Positions 17,071 through 26,301 of a DNA stretch of 64,000 bases are shown here, in pieces; the first letter of the stretch is position 1; every line of letters begins with the position of its first letter. This stretch comes from Thermobifida halotolerans (GTDB taxonomy: Bacteria; Actinomycetota; Actinomycetes; Streptosporangiales; Streptosporangiaceae): the NCBI RefSeq assembly GCF_003574835.2, contig NZ_CP063196.1, forward strand, positions 2,294,001-2,358,000, written 5' to 3'. The position numbers and the translations under genes are program-made. The notes under the pieces were generated by a model, which saw nothing but the letters and a program-made list of their open reading frames with translations, did no database searches and was not told where the DNA came from.

Positions 17071-17625
17071 CTACACCGGGACCGCGGCCAGTGCCCGGGC
17101 GGAGCCGCTGGTGCGGGGCAGCGGCATCGAGGTATCGACCGGTGCGGGGCGCAGGGTTCCGCGCTGGATGTTGCGGACCTCGATCTGCTTGGCGGCCAGT
17201 TCGGCACACGCAGCCGCCCGGGCAAGGGGCAGGGCGAACCAGGCTGCCTTGCCCCGCTCCAGGCGGACCACACCGCACAGCCCACCGGAGTAGGCCGTCA
17301 CCGCGGGCAGGCCCCGGCCGCTCTCCCGCTCGCAGTCGAGGTCGGCCGCCTCCAGCGGCGAGGGCAGCAGCGGCCAGCCCTCCCCGGCGTCGTGGACCTC
17401 CACCACCACGCACCCCGCCGCCCGGCACTCCCACACCAGCACGCCCACCGGCGCCCCGCCGTGGCGCACCGCGTTGGTCACCAACTCGCTGACCATGAGC
17501 TCAGCGTCCTCGACCTGCTCCGGTGCCACACCCAGCTCCGGCAGTATGCGCCGCAGCCGGTACCGCGCCTCACCCACATTCCGCTCGTCCGGTGCAGCCC
17601 ACCGAACCAGGACATCAGCGCCCAT
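17071..17625 (-). CDS. anti-sigma-type ATP-binding protein (HATPase_c, RsbW-like)
   Basis: 184 aa. The GHKL ATPase N-box reads AELMVSELVTNAVRHG near residue 45 and the G1 region VEVHDAGEGWP near residue 80, followed by GRGLPAVTAYSGG. These are the marks of the single-domain HATPase_c proteins abundant in actinomycetes, which act as anti-sigma kinases or partner regulators. ATG 17625 is preferred because GGAGGGGG lies 5 bases upstream; an in-frame start at 17703 exists. It is divergent from the XRE regulator at 17794, with a strong palindrome in between. Confidence 0.8.
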   Translation of the reverse strand: MGADVLVRWAAPDERNVGEARYRLRRILPELGVAPEQVEDAELMVSELVTNAVRHGGAPVGVLVWECRAAGCVVVEVHDAGEGWPLLPSPLEAADLDCERESGRGLPAVTAYSGGLCGVVRLERGKAAWFALPLARAAACAELAAKQIEVRNIQRGTLRPAPVDTSMPLPRTSGSARALAAVPV

Positions 17626-17690
17626 GCCCCCTCCAGAGAGTGAACGACATTCGGTGACAGGGCAGTCACCGTCACCCACAGGATGCACGC

Positions 17691-17729
17691 AAATTTTACT
17701 CATAGCAAGATTTGATGAGCGTAAAATTT
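17691..17729. promoter_or_regulatory. A/T-rich operator-like palindrome in divergent promoter
   Basis: Perfect 9-base arms AAATTTTAC (17691–17699) and GTAAAATTT (17721–17729), extended by ACTCAT…ATGAG inside, lie between the divergent HATPase (start 17625) and XRE (start 17794) genes. The A/T-rich arms stand out in GC-rich DNA. This is a good candidate binding site for the XRE protein or for overlapping promoters. Confidence 0.6.
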
Positions 17730-17793
17730 ACGAAGAGAGATATGGCAAGCTGAACAGGCGCACTCACACGCTGACAGGAAGGCAGGGCTTCCG

Positions 17794-18654
17794 TTGATCG
17801 GGGACGAACCGTCGCTGCGGCAACGCTGGCTTGGCACTCGGCTGGCCCAACTGCGCCGTGAGCTCGGCCTCTCGCTGCAGGAGGCGTCGAGCCGGGCCGA
17901 ACGCTCCACCGCCTCGCTGAGCAGGATCGAGAACGGCCTGGTAGCACTGCCGCCCCGCGACGTGCGCCCGCTTCTGGACGCCTACGGCGTCGCCGACACC
18001 GACCTGCGGGAGACGCTGATCGCGGTAGCCGGAGAAGTGCAGGCGGAACGGCGCGGCTGGTGGGTCGAGCACGACGACCGCCTCGCCCCCTCCTACCTCG
18101 ACCTGGTGCGTCTGGAGGCGACCGCGACCCGCATCCGCACTTTCGAGGTCGGCGTCATTCCCGGCCTGCTCCAGCACGAGCGGTACGCGCGCACAGCGAT
18201 CCGCGCCACCAGTGGAGCCGAACTCAGCGAGGAGGAGCTCGACCACTTCGTCTCCGTGCGCAAGCAGCGCCAGCAGATCCTCACCAGAGACGAGGATCCC
18301 GTCGAGTTTCACGCCGTCATCCACGAAGCCCTGCTCCACCAGCACCTGGACGAACCCGACGTCCGCACCGCCCAACTCCGCCGCCTGGTGGAGCACGCCA
18401 GACGCCCCAATATCACCGTCCAAGTCCTGCCGGTGACCGCCAGCACCCACCCGGCGCTCACCGGAGCCTTCACCCTCCTGTCCATGCACCGGCTGGAAAT
18501 CGCCCACGTCGAACTCATGACCAGCGACGTCTACATCGAGGAGCCCGCCAGCATCCAGCGCTACCAGGCCGCATTCGCCGCTCTGGCCGAGCTGTCCTTG
18601 TCCCCCGAAGCGTCAGCCGAACTGCTTTCCGACAAAATAGACATTGAAGAATGA
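17794..18654 (+). CDS. XRE-family regulator with DUF5753
   Basis: 286 aa from a TTG start with AGGAAGG about 11 bases upstream. Residues 8–65 form the Cro/CI helix-turn-helix (LGTRLAQLRRELGLSLQEAS, then ERSTASLSRIENG). The rest is the DUF5753 domain with FEVGVIPGLLQHERYAR near residue 115 and VQVLPVTASTHPALTGAF near residue 210. Such proteins pair with DUF397 partners in actinomycetes and influence development or antibiotic production. The downstream DUF397 gene overlaps its stop, forming the classic pair. Confidence 0.9.
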   Translation: MIGDEPSLRQRWLGTRLAQLRRELGLSLQEASSRAERSTASLSRIENGLVALPPRDVRPLLDAYGVADTDLRETLIAVAGEVQAERRGWWVEHDDRLAPSYLDLVRLEATATRIRTFEVGVIPGLLQHERYARTAIRATSGAELSEEELDHFVSVRKQRQQILTRDEDPVEFHAVIHEALLHQHLDEPDVRTAQLRRLVEHARRPNITVQVLPVTASTHPALTGAFTLLSMHRLEIAHVELMTSDVYIEEPASIQRYQAAFAALAELSLSPEASAELLSDKIDIEE

Positions 18655-18869
18655 ACAGCCTGGAAAGCGACAAGGTGAGCACGGTGGCAGACCTGTCCTG
18701 GTACAAGAGCAGCTACAGCACAGCGCAGAGCAACTGCGTCGAGGCGGCTCGCCTGCCCTCCGGCGGCATGGCGCTGCGCGACTCCAAACACCCCGAAGAC
18801 ACGGTCCTGCACTTCACCCGCGACGAATGGACAGCCTTCCGGAAAGCCCTGTGCGAAGGTGAACTCTGA
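18651..18869 (+). CDS. DUF397 small protein
   Basis: 72 aa with the DUF397 core: LSWYKSSYSTAQSNCVEAA near residue 15, then ALRDSKHPED and FTRDEWTAFRKAL. The ATG overlaps the stop of the XRE–DUF5753 gene as ATGA, so translation is coupled. DUF397 proteins are thought to bind and modulate the partner regulator, in a toxin/antitoxin-like or anti-repressor pairing. Short length and coupling make the call firm. Confidence 0.9.
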   Translation: MNSLESDKVSTVADLSWYKSSYSTAQSNCVEAARLPSGGMALRDSKHPEDTVLHFTRDEWTAFRKALCEGEL

Positions 18870-18951
18870 GACCGCCGAGGCCGCATCCGGACAGGGCTTC
18901 TCCGTGTCGCGTTCCGGCATCTCCCGTCTCCGCTCCTGAGAAAGCCCCGGT

Positions 18952-19836
18952 TCAGGGGGCGGGGGTCCATGGCCAGGGGCGGGGGCCCCGGCGTCCGCGC
19001 AGGCAGTCGACGCGCAGTTGTGCTTCGGTGTGCATGGCCGGGTCGTGGGGGGCGTGCTGGGCGAAGTACAGGGCCATGCGGAGCTCCCGGATGTCGCGCA
19101 GCACCTCGTAGCCGTCCCAGGCGGTGACGTCGTATCCGTAGAGGTCTGCGAAGCGCGCGTAGTCGTCGGCGCGGACCCAGCCGAAGCTGGTGTGCTTGAT
19201 CGCGGTGGAGACGAGGTCCCATTCGGGGCGGCCCAGGGAGCAGCGCTCCAGATCGATCAGCCGGGCCTGGCCGTCGGCGCTGCGGGCGACGTTGCCCACC
19301 CAGGCGTCACCGTGGACGACGCACTCGGGCAGGCCCGCGGGCAGCTCCTGCCAGGCGGCGCGCAACTGGTCGAGGCGGCCGCGCAGCCAGGCCCGGTCGG
19401 CGGGCGGCAGGGTGTGCGCGTCGTCGATCCGCGCCTCCAGGCGCACGAACGGGTCGAGGGCTCCCAGGGCGAGGCCGGGGGGCGGGGTGAGGGCGTGCAG
19501 GGCGCGGAGCAGGCGGGCGACGTCGGTGACCGTGCCCGCCTGGTGGGGCGGCAGTTCGTGCCACCAGGTGACGGCACGCCCGTCGACGAGTGCCGGCTGG
19601 TCCACCTCCAGGGCGCGGACCGCGGGCAGGTCCTCCTCGGCCAGCCAGCGGGCGACGGCGACTTCGCGGGCCGCGGCCTGCTGCTGGCCGGGGCGGGAGA
19701 TGCGGGCGACCACCTGGCCGGGCAGGCGGATGACGGCGTTCTCGCCGATGCGGACCGCTTCGGCTCCTTCGGTGGCGATGGCGGCCTGCCGGCCCGCAGC
19801 GGCCAGGATCCGGTCGAAGGGCGCAGGGAGGGTCAT
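18952..19836 (-). CDS. aminoglycoside phosphotransferase-family kinase-like protein
   Basis: 294 aa with the APH fold. It has a nucleotide-binding lobe with VRIGENAVIRLPGQVVARI near residue 25 and a catalytic loop VVHGDAWVGN near residue 170 (HGDxxxxN). The metal-binding segment LIDLERCSLGRPEWDL near residue 195 replaces the usual IDWE/D motif. It overlaps the upstream regulator by 4 bases, so the two are coupled. The substrate is unknown; many such proteins in actinomycetes are not antibiotic resistance enzymes. Confidence 0.8.
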   Translation of the reverse strand: MTLPAPFDRILAAAGRQAAIATEGAEAVRIGENAVIRLPGQVVARISRPGQQQAAAREVAVARWLAEEDLPAVRALEVDQPALVDGRAVTWWHELPPHQAGTVTDVARLLRALHALTPPPGLALGALDPFVRLEARIDDAHTLPPADRAWLRGRLDQLRAAWQELPAGLPECVVHGDAWVGNVARSADGQARLIDLERCSLGRPEWDLVSTAIKHTSFGWVRADDYARFADLYGYDVTAWDGYEVLRDIRELRMALYFAQHAPHDPAMHTEAQLRVDCLRGRRGPRPWPWTPAP

Positions 19837-21197
19837 GGGCAGGTGCCTTCCAGGGCGCGGGTGATCCGGGCGCTGACCGCGTCAGCGCCGTCCACCTCGG
19901 GGGTCCGGTTGAGGAGGGCGTGGAGTTCGCGCAGGTCGTCCTCGGCGCGTCGGGAGCGCACCCGCCCGACATCATCAAGGGCCCGGGTCGCGGTGGCCAG
20001 TCCCTCCTCGACGTTGCGGCCGTGCAGGTGCAGTGAGGCGAGCTTGATGGCGGAGATGGCCCGCGAGCGCGCGTAGGCGTCCGTGTGGCCGCCGACCGCC
20101 TCTTCCAGCCGCCGCAGCGCGCCATCCGGAGGGTGGACTCCGGCCACCGCCAGGTCCCACAGCGCGTGGGCGGTGTCGCCCGCGTGCTGGGCCGCGTCGT
20201 AGTAGGCCATCCACGAAGGAGGCTCGACCGCGGTCGGCGCGGCGAACGCGGCGTCGGCCTCACCGACCGCCCGGAGGGTCTCGGTGCGCAGGCCCGTCTT
20301 CGCGTAGGCGCGGGCACGGGCGGTGTGCAGCATGGCTTTCTCCGCGGCGGAGAGCCGCTCGGAGCGCACGAGGCCGAGTTCGGCGTAGGTGATCCCCTGA
20401 TCGGGGTCTGCGCACCAGACCGCCTGGCGGGCACGGTGGGAGTAGATCTTGGCGCGCAGGTGCCAGTCCCCGGCTTCCTCTGCGCACTCGGCGGCGAAAG
20501 CGAAGAGGCGGCGGGCGTCGTCGTGGGCGTAGGCGTCGAAGGCCATGAAACCGGCCACCATGAACAGCTGGGCGACCGCGGAGAAGGCCTCGCCGCGCAG
20601 ACGGTGCGGACACGGGGCGTGCAGCAGGTCGGCGGCCGCCCGCAGCTGCCCCGCCACAGCGGCGCGCGCCACCTGCCCGCCGTAGGTGTGGTCCCATCCG
20701 GAAAAGACCGCGGCCGCCTCCCGGACCTGGGCGATGTCGACGGCGCGCACCTGGTGCGGGCACAGCGTGTCCTGGAACGGCGAGGACAGCGCCAGCAACG
20801 GTGAGACGGCCAGACCAGCGGTGGCGGTCCGGAGGAAGTCGCGGCGTTCCACACCCTCCAGCATGGAGGGTTCACCAGTACCAGCGACATGTCCGGTACT
20901 CGCCGATGCGGTCTTGTCGGTTTCGGAGGATTCCACCTTCCGTGTGGCGGTGACCAAGCCCTGTGCTCGCGCCAGGACTCCTCCGGTGTCGAGGACTTCG
21001 TCAAGACGCCAGGCCAGGTCTGGAGAGCACTCCCGGTCGGCGGTCTCGATCCGCCCTATCAGGCTCATGCTGACCCACACTCGCTGAGCCAGTTCACGCT
21101 GTGTCAGTTCACGCTTCTCACGCCAATACCGCAACTCCGCACCGAACCAGTCGGCAGGCGACCGCTCAGGCTGCAGTGTCTTCGGGGGACGAGGCAC
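19833..21197 (-). CDS. XRE-family regulator with helical TPR-like domain
   Basis: 454 aa. Residues 15–75 form the helix-turn-helix (ELRYWREKRELTQRELAQ, SMSLIGRIETADR). A segment RRDFLRTATAGLAVSPLLAL near residue 120 looks like a Tat-type signal inside the protein, a known quirk of this family. The C-terminal 300 residues are alanine-rich helices of TPR type. It is likely a ligand- or peptide-responsive regulator. It is coupled to the downstream kinase-like gene (4-base overlap) and divergent from the DUF397/aldo-keto operon, which it may control. Confidence 0.85.
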   Translation of the reverse strand: MPRPPKTLQPERSPADWFGAELRYWREKRELTQRELAQRVWVSMSLIGRIETADRECSPDLAWRLDEVLDTGGVLARAQGLVTATRKVESSETDKTASASTGHVAGTGEPSMLEGVERRDFLRTATAGLAVSPLLALSSPFQDTLCPHQVRAVDIAQVREAAAVFSGWDHTYGGQVARAAVAGQLRAAADLLHAPCPHRLRGEAFSAVAQLFMVAGFMAFDAYAHDDARRLFAFAAECAEEAGDWHLRAKIYSHRARQAVWCADPDQGITYAELGLVRSERLSAAEKAMLHTARARAYAKTGLRTETLRAVGEADAAFAAPTAVEPPSWMAYYDAAQHAGDTAHALWDLAVAGVHPPDGALRRLEEAVGGHTDAYARSRAISAIKLASLHLHGRNVEEGLATATRALDDVGRVRSRRAEDDLRELHALLNRTPEVDGADAVSARITRALEGTCP

Positions 21198-21284
21198 CTG
21201 GTTTCCTCCTCGGGGGACCCGCCAATCCGACAGGATGGAATGTCGGACTCAGCATCTCGATTCTGTGCCGGGGGATCCAGCTAA

Positions 21285-21527
21285 ATGGACAAAAGCCTTC
21301 CAACCAGGCTGGACTGGAGAGAGGCAGTGCCCCAGAGAAGTGATCAAGACCTGCAATGGCGCACATCCAGTTATACAGATGCCGACCGCGGAATATGCAC
21401 GGAAGACCCCATTGGTCCGGAGAGTGCTCTGATACGTGACACAAAGGACCGCGGACTGGGACGTCTGGCCTTCGATTCCGCGGAATGGCCGCTGTTCGTC
21501 CGCGCCGCCCGTGACGGCTGCTTCTGA
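21285..21527 (+). CDS. DUF397-like small protein
   Basis: 80 aa. The core LQWRTSSYTDADRGICTE near residue 23 and ALIRDTKDRG, then FDSAEWPLFVRAARDG, follow the DUF397 pattern. It starts 87 bases from the divergent XRE/TPR regulator and ends 11 bases before the aldo/keto reductase, so it opens the 21.3–25.7 kb operon. It could modulate the neighbouring XRE regulator. Confidence 0.75.
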   Translation: MDKSLPTRLDWREAVPQRSDQDLQWRTSSYTDADRGICTEDPIGPESALIRDTKDRGLGRLAFDSAEWPLFVRAARDGCF

Positions 21528-21538
21528 GGGGAGTGCCG

Positions 21539-22639
21539 ATGACGCTATCTCTGCCCATACGCCGCCTGGGTGCATGCGGCATCGAGGTCCCTGCGGTGGG
21601 GATCGGCTGCTGGGGGATCGGAGGTCCGGCCGAGAACCTGGGACTGCCCATGGGATGGGCCTCTGGATCCGACGAATCCGCAGCCCAGGAAGGGCTGGAG
21701 ACAGCCTTCGCGCTGGGAGCCAGGTTGTTCGACACCGCTGACGTCTACGGCCTGGGCCGCTCAGAACGGCTGCTGGGGTGGCTGGTGCGGCAGGTGCCGC
21801 GCACGGAACTGGTGCTGGTGTCCAAGGTCGGCTACTTCGTCGGCACGGCCTCCCACGGCTACGAACCGGGGCACATGCGCCGCCAACTGGAGCAGACCCT
21901 GGACAATCTCGGCACCGACCACCTGGACGTGTACTTCCTGCACCACACCGACTTCGGCGCTGCCAGCGAATGGCTGGACGGCGCGGTCGAGCAGATGCGC
22001 TCCTTCCGCGACGCCGGCCTGATCCGGGCCATCGGCATGCGCGGCCCGCACCGCCATGCTCTCGAACGGCTATCGACTCCCCGTCACAGCAGGGCTGACA
22101 AGGTGGAACAGTTCCGCGACCTGTTCCACAGGGTGCGCCCTGACGTGCTGGCGGTACGGGACAACCTGCTGAGCCCGGTCGCCCGGGCATCGGGAGTCTA
22201 CGGACTCGCAGCCGAGCACGGTGTCGGGGTCCTGGTGAACAAGCCGCTGGCCCAAGGACTGCTGACCGGCGTGTACTCGCCTTCGGCTCCCCGGGACTTT
22301 CCGCCGGGCGACCACCGTAGACGCAAGCGCTGGTTCACCGCCGAGGCACTCGCAATCATCGGCAGCGGCCTGGCCGAAGTGCGTGCGCTGATCGGCAACG
22401 ACCCCGACGAACTGCTCCGCTATGCGCTGTGGCACTGCCTGGACTCCTACCAGCACGCCGCCGTCCTGGCCGGATTCACCTCGCCCTGGCAGGTCCGCCG
22501 CAACCTCAAGGCTCTGGGCCAGTGCCCTGACCGCGAGATGCTGGACCGTGTGCGCCGGATCATGGCCGATGTCCAACGCAGACTCGACGCCGGCGGCGAG
22601 GTGTTTCGCGACGAAGCGACCGGAGCGGAAACGACGTGA
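21539..22639 (+). CDS. aldo/keto reductase
   Basis: 366 aa. It begins with the AKR strand RRLGACGIEVPAVGIGCWGI. The catalytic tetrad is visible: Asp in LFDTADVYGLG near residue 65, the following Tyr, Lys in VLVSKVGYF near residue 97 and His in VYFLHHTDF near residue 138. It is probably an NADPH-dependent carbonyl reductase of the GalDH/YajO-like branch. ATG 21539 is preferred over GTG 21533 because GAGGGGA lies just upstream. It is followed by overlapping EEP and then radical SAM genes, suggesting one pathway. Confidence 0.88.
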   Translation: MTLSLPIRRLGACGIEVPAVGIGCWGIGGPAENLGLPMGWASGSDESAAQEGLETAFALGARLFDTADVYGLGRSERLLGWLVRQVPRTELVLVSKVGYFVGTASHGYEPGHMRRQLEQTLDNLGTDHLDVYFLHHTDFGAASEWLDGAVEQMRSFRDAGLIRAIGMRGPHRHALERLSTPRHSRADKVEQFRDLFHRVRPDVLAVRDNLLSPVARASGVYGLAAEHGVGVLVNKPLAQGLLTGVYSPSAPRDFPPGDHRRRKRWFTAEALAIIGSGLAEVRALIGNDPDELLRYALWHCLDSYQHAAVLAGFTSPWQVRRNLKALGQCPDREMLDRVRRIMADVQRRLDAGGEVFRDEATGAETT

Positions 22640-23445
22640 GCGAGATCTTCCCGGCCCAGATGAGCCTGCTGGACACGGCCGAACCCGCACGACGGCACCG
22701 CACCGGCGAGGTGGGGTTCGTGGTCTTCAACGCCCAGCACGCCTCGCCCGAACGCTCCCGCGCCCAGGCCGACTGGCTCGCCGCACACGAACACGCCGAC
22801 ATCGTGGTGGCCAGCGAGGTCTCCGGCACGCACACCGCGCTGGCCCAGGCCCTCACCGAGCACGGCTACGACGTCCTGGCTCCCGACAGCGGCGGGGACT
22901 ACCGGGTCCTCCTCGCCTCCCGCGCCGGAACACTCTCGCCGGTACCGGAACTGCGGCTCACCCACCTGCCGCACCGGGCGGTGACCGCACACCTGGCCGT
23001 GGACGGGCTCCGGCTTGCGGTCATGGGCCTGTACGTGCCCTCGCGCGGTCCACGCGAGCGGCGCAACGTCGACAAGCGCCTCGTCCAGGACTCCATCACC
23101 GCCCTGCTGCCCGCACTGGCCGGACAGGACGCCGAGATCACCGTGGCCGCCGGGGACCTCAACGTGGTGGAGCCCGGCCACCGCCCCCACCACAAGGTCT
23201 TCGGTGCCTGGGAGTACGACTTCTACCGCGCCTTCGCCGCCCACCGCTTGACCGACGCGTTCCGGCACCTGCATCCCGACCTGCTCGACCACTCCTGGTA
23301 CGGACGCTCCGGCAACGGCTACCGCTTCGACCACACCTTCACCACCGCACCCGAGCGCATCCGCTCCTGCGCCTACGACCACGCCCCCCGTGAACTGCGG
23401 CTCAGCGACCACGCCGCGATGACCACCGTCCTGGCCACCGGCTGA
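22636..23445 (+). CDS. endonuclease/exonuclease/phosphatase (EEP)-family hydrolase
   Basis: 269 aa. EEP motifs are present: FNAQHAS near residue 31, DIVVASEV near residue 55, VAAGDLNVVEPG near residue 172, the Tyr/Arg region YRFDHTF near residue 235 and the catalytic SDHAAM near the end. The GTG start overlaps the aldo/keto reductase stop as GTGA. EEP enzymes hydrolyse phosphodiester or phosphate bonds in nucleic acids or small molecules. The operon context points to a metabolic substrate, but that is inference. Confidence 0.85.
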   Translation: MSEIFPAQMSLLDTAEPARRHRTGEVGFVVFNAQHASPERSRAQADWLAAHEHADIVVASEVSGTHTALAQALTEHGYDVLAPDSGGDYRVLLASRAGTLSPVPELRLTHLPHRAVTAHLAVDGLRLAVMGLYVPSRGPRERRNVDKRLVQDSITALLPALAGQDAEITVAAGDLNVVEPGHRPHHKVFGAWEYDFYRAFAAHRLTDAFRHLHPDLLDHSWYGRSGNGYRFDHTFTTAPERIRSCAYDHAPRELRLSDHAAMTTVLATG

Positions 23446-23547
23446 CCCCCGGTCTCCCGCACAGCCCGACCACACCGCGGCCACCGGGCCCTGCCGCCAT
23501 GCCCCAAGACCGGCCCGCGGCACCCCCTGTCCTCGAAAGGGTTGACC

Positions 23548-25704
23548 ATGCCTTCTCTTTCCACCGCTGCGACCAGCCACAACCGCCTCCTCACCGCCCT
23601 CGCCCACGTGGTACCGCCCTCTCATGACCTCCGGGACGCGGTGCGCTCGCTGCCGCTGACCGATCCCAATCGGATGCGGGAACTCCTCACCAGGCTGCTC
23701 GTCGGCACCGCGGAGCAGGTCGTGGTGACCGGCACCGTGGAACGCCGACTGCTGGCACTGCTGCCCGCAGGCAGCCAGACGTGGCTGCTGGCGGACCTCT
23801 CCGGACGCCCCCACCGCGACCGCCCGTGGCCCCAATGGGCGCGCCAGGGCATCGACCTGCACTCCCCCGGCGACTGGCTGTCCACTGCGTCGCTGTCCGC
23901 AGACGCCCGCCGACGCCTCATCCGCCCGAAAATCCTGCTGGCAGCGCTGTACCACCCCGAGCACTTCCCCCTGCCGCGCTTCCCGCTGGGAATCTCCGAC
24001 CTCGCCCGCGCGGTCCGCTCGACCCTCTCCGGCCAAGTGGACCTGCTGGACATGCAACTGGGCGCCACCCTCGACACCATCACCGCCGACGCCAGCAGCG
24101 GCGGGTACGACATCGTCGGCCTGTCAGCGACCTTCGGCCAGCACGACCTCCTCACCCGCGTCCTCGACCACGCCTCCGCTCTGCCCTCCCCGCCCCGGCT
24201 TGTCGCGGGAGGCAGCCTGACCGCCCGCAACGAACGCCTCCTGCTCGAGCGCTACCCCTCACTGCTGATCGCCCGCGGCGCAGGAGAGCCCACGATCGCC
24301 GACCTGGTCGCCCTGCACCACGGCGACATCGACTTGGACCAGGTACGCGGCATCGGATACGCGGGGGCACCGCGCGGCGGAGGAATGGCCGTCAGCCGCT
24401 TCCGGGTACGGCGCACCCCCACCGTCGCCAACCGCGTCCAAGCCGACACCATGCCGGAACTCGACCTGCTGCCGACCACCTTCGCCCACCACGGAGTGGC
24501 CCAACTGGAGACCAGCCGGGGCTGCACCAACTACTGCTCGTTCTGCCCCCGCGGCCACAAGGGAGCCTGGTCCGGCACCGCACCGACCGAGCTCCCGCCC
24601 ATCCTGGACGCCATCAGCGAGGTCTTCGACCAGCATCCGGAAGTGGCGCGGGTGCTCTACCTGGTGGACGAGGAGTTCATCGGCCGCGGCCCGGACGCCG
24701 TTCCCCGTGCCCTGGCTGTCTCCGCCGCCCTGCACGAACGAGGATTCCAGTGGGAGACCTCCTGCAGAATCGACCAGGTGGCGCGCCTCGACCGCGACCG
24801 CGGCTGGCACGCCGACCGTGTCCGCCTGTGGCGGGCACTGCTCTCCCATGGCCTGCGGCGCTGCCTGTTCGGCATCGAATCGGGGGTGACCTCGGTCCTG
24901 GAGCGCTTCAACAAGGAGACCACCGCTGAGCAGAACACGCTGGGTATCCGCACCCTGTCGGCTCTGGGCGTGCCCACCCGCTTCACATACATCACCTTCG
25001 ACCACCTGATGGACGAGGCCGAACTCCGCGCCACCCATGCCTTCCAGGGAAGACGCGACCTCCTGCTGCGGCCCCTCCCCCACCTGAGCGCCGAGGAGAT
25101 CGCGGACGGCGTGCGCGACGAGGCGTTCGTCGCCGAGCACTCGACCGGCCAGCCTTTCTACACCTCTATCTCCTACATGCTGGTGTCCATGGAGTGCCTG
25201 ATCGGCGCAGCCTACACCAAGCAGGTCCAAGCCGCCGGGCTGGCCGGGCCTCCCCGCCCGTCGATGGGGCGTGTGGACGCGGAGTTCGCCGACTGGCGCA
25301 TCGGTGCCTGCTCCCAGGCCGCCCAGTTGTGGGTGGACCGCAACTTCGCCTTGGACTACACGCTCAAAAGCGTGGAGAAGGTCCTCGGCGGCCCGGAGCG
25401 CCACCGGGTGCGCCAGACCCGGGAGGTCCTCAAGCGCTCGGCGTTCGACCTGCTCACCACAATGGTCCGCCAAGTCGGTGCCCACCAGGTGCACCACAAG
25501 GAGAGCACAGCACTCGCCGAGGCGCTCTTCTCCTTCATGGACGACGAGGTCCAGCGCCTGCGCACGCGGCTCGACCGCGCTCTCCCCGGACTCGCCCGAG
25601 CGCTTCCCGCCAAGCACGCCGACCTGCTGCACCGGGAGTACCAAAGATGGACCGCCACCCAGGAGTGGCGGCTGATCAACGCCGCTGACCCCTGCGGAAC
25701 CTGA
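23548..25704 (+). CDS. B12-binding-type radical SAM protein
   Basis: 718 aa. Residues about 175–260 look like a cobalamin-binding Rossmann domain (YDIVGLSATFGQHDLL, RLVAGGSLTARNE, IARGAGEPTIADL) although a DxHxxG is not seen. The radical SAM cluster motif is TSRGCTNYCSFCPRG, Cys 326/330/333. Later segments (YLVDEEFIGRG, RCLFGIESG) match the barrel. The last ~200 residues are a helical extension I do not recognise. ATG 23548 is preferred because AAAGGG precedes it. The reaction is unknown; B12 enzymes of this type often methylate unactivated carbons. It ends the aldo/keto–EEP operon. Confidence 0.85.
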   Translation: MPSLSTAATSHNRLLTALAHVVPPSHDLRDAVRSLPLTDPNRMRELLTRLLVGTAEQVVVTGTVERRLLALLPAGSQTWLLADLSGRPHRDRPWPQWARQGIDLHSPGDWLSTASLSADARRRLIRPKILLAALYHPEHFPLPRFPLGISDLARAVRSTLSGQVDLLDMQLGATLDTITADASSGGYDIVGLSATFGQHDLLTRVLDHASALPSPPRLVAGGSLTARNERLLLERYPSLLIARGAGEPTIADLVALHHGDIDLDQVRGIGYAGAPRGGGMAVSRFRVRRTPTVANRVQADTMPELDLLPTTFAHHGVAQLETSRGCTNYCSFCPRGHKGAWSGTAPTELPPILDAISEVFDQHPEVARVLYLVDEEFIGRGPDAVPRALAVSAALHERGFQWETSCRIDQVARLDRDRGWHADRVRLWRALLSHGLRRCLFGIESGVTSVLERFNKETTAEQNTLGIRTLSALGVPTRFTYITFDHLMDEAELRATHAFQGRRDLLLRPLPHLSAEEIADGVRDEAFVAEHSTGQPFYTSISYMLVSMECLIGAAYTKQVQAAGLAGPPRPSMGRVDAEFADWRIGACSQAAQLWVDRNFALDYTLKSVEKVLGGPERHRVRQTREVLKRSAFDLLTTMVRQVGAHQVHHKESTALAEALFSFMDDEVQRLRTRLDRALPGLARALPAKHADLLHREYQRWTATQEWRLINAADPCGT

Positions 25705-25707
25705 CCC

Positions 25708-26301
25708 TTATTCGGGGATCGGAACCCAGTTGAACTCGGGGCAGTAGCGGGCGTAGACCACCAGCTTCCACCGGGCGTAGTCCTCAAGGCGGCCCGACGA
25801 GCGCAGCAGATGCTTGACCCAGGTGTGGGCGATGCGCTCGTCCCGGTCCATTCCCGCCTCGATCTGGTCCAGCATCCGGCAGGCCACCGCGAAGTCGTCC
25901 TCGGTCAACGCGCTCACGTCGATCTCCACGCCGTCGAGCTCGAAGAAGAAGACCAGCCGCGTCGTCGAGAAGCTGGTTTTGCGCTCGCCCTTGAATGCCG
26001 CACGCCCCTCAAGGGCCGCCACAAGCGCTTCTCGTTCCGCTACCGGGTAGCCGATACCCAGATCCAGATCACTGGACTCCAGATTCACCCGGGTTCCGAA
26101 CGACCCCACATCGCGCGGAGTGCGCCCTGTCCACTCGGTGATCAGCGCCGAAGCACGCTCCCGCACCTCCAGTAGCCGCGCGTCGTCCTTGCGGCGCTCC
26201 AGCCAGAACTCCTCTGCCCGCGCCCACTCCTGCGGTGAGAACACCTCCGGGTCGGCCCACCCGGTCGAGATGACTGCTTCGACATCCAGATCACTGGCCA
26301 C
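25708..26301 (-). CDS. nucleotidyltransferase-fold protein
   Basis: 197 aa from GTG 26301, which has GGGGAG 8 bases upstream. The Pol-beta-type motif is GSFGTRVNLESSDLDLGIGY near residue 65 (GS…DxD), with a third acidic strand GVEIDVSAL near residue 118. This matches small nucleotidyltransferases that modify nucleotides, RNA or proteins. It converges on the radical SAM gene with 3 bases between stops. The helical C-terminus may bind the acceptor. The substrate is unknown. Confidence 0.7.
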   Translation of the reverse strand: MASDLDVEAVISTGWADPEVFSPQEWARAEEFWLERRKDDARLLEVRERASALITEWTGRTPRDVGSFGTRVNLESSDLDLGIGYPVAEREALVAALEGRAAFKGERKTSFSTTRLVFFFELDGVEIDVSALTEDDFAVACRMLDQIEAGMDRDERIAHTWVKHLLRSSGRLEDYARWKLVVYARYCPEFNWVPIPE

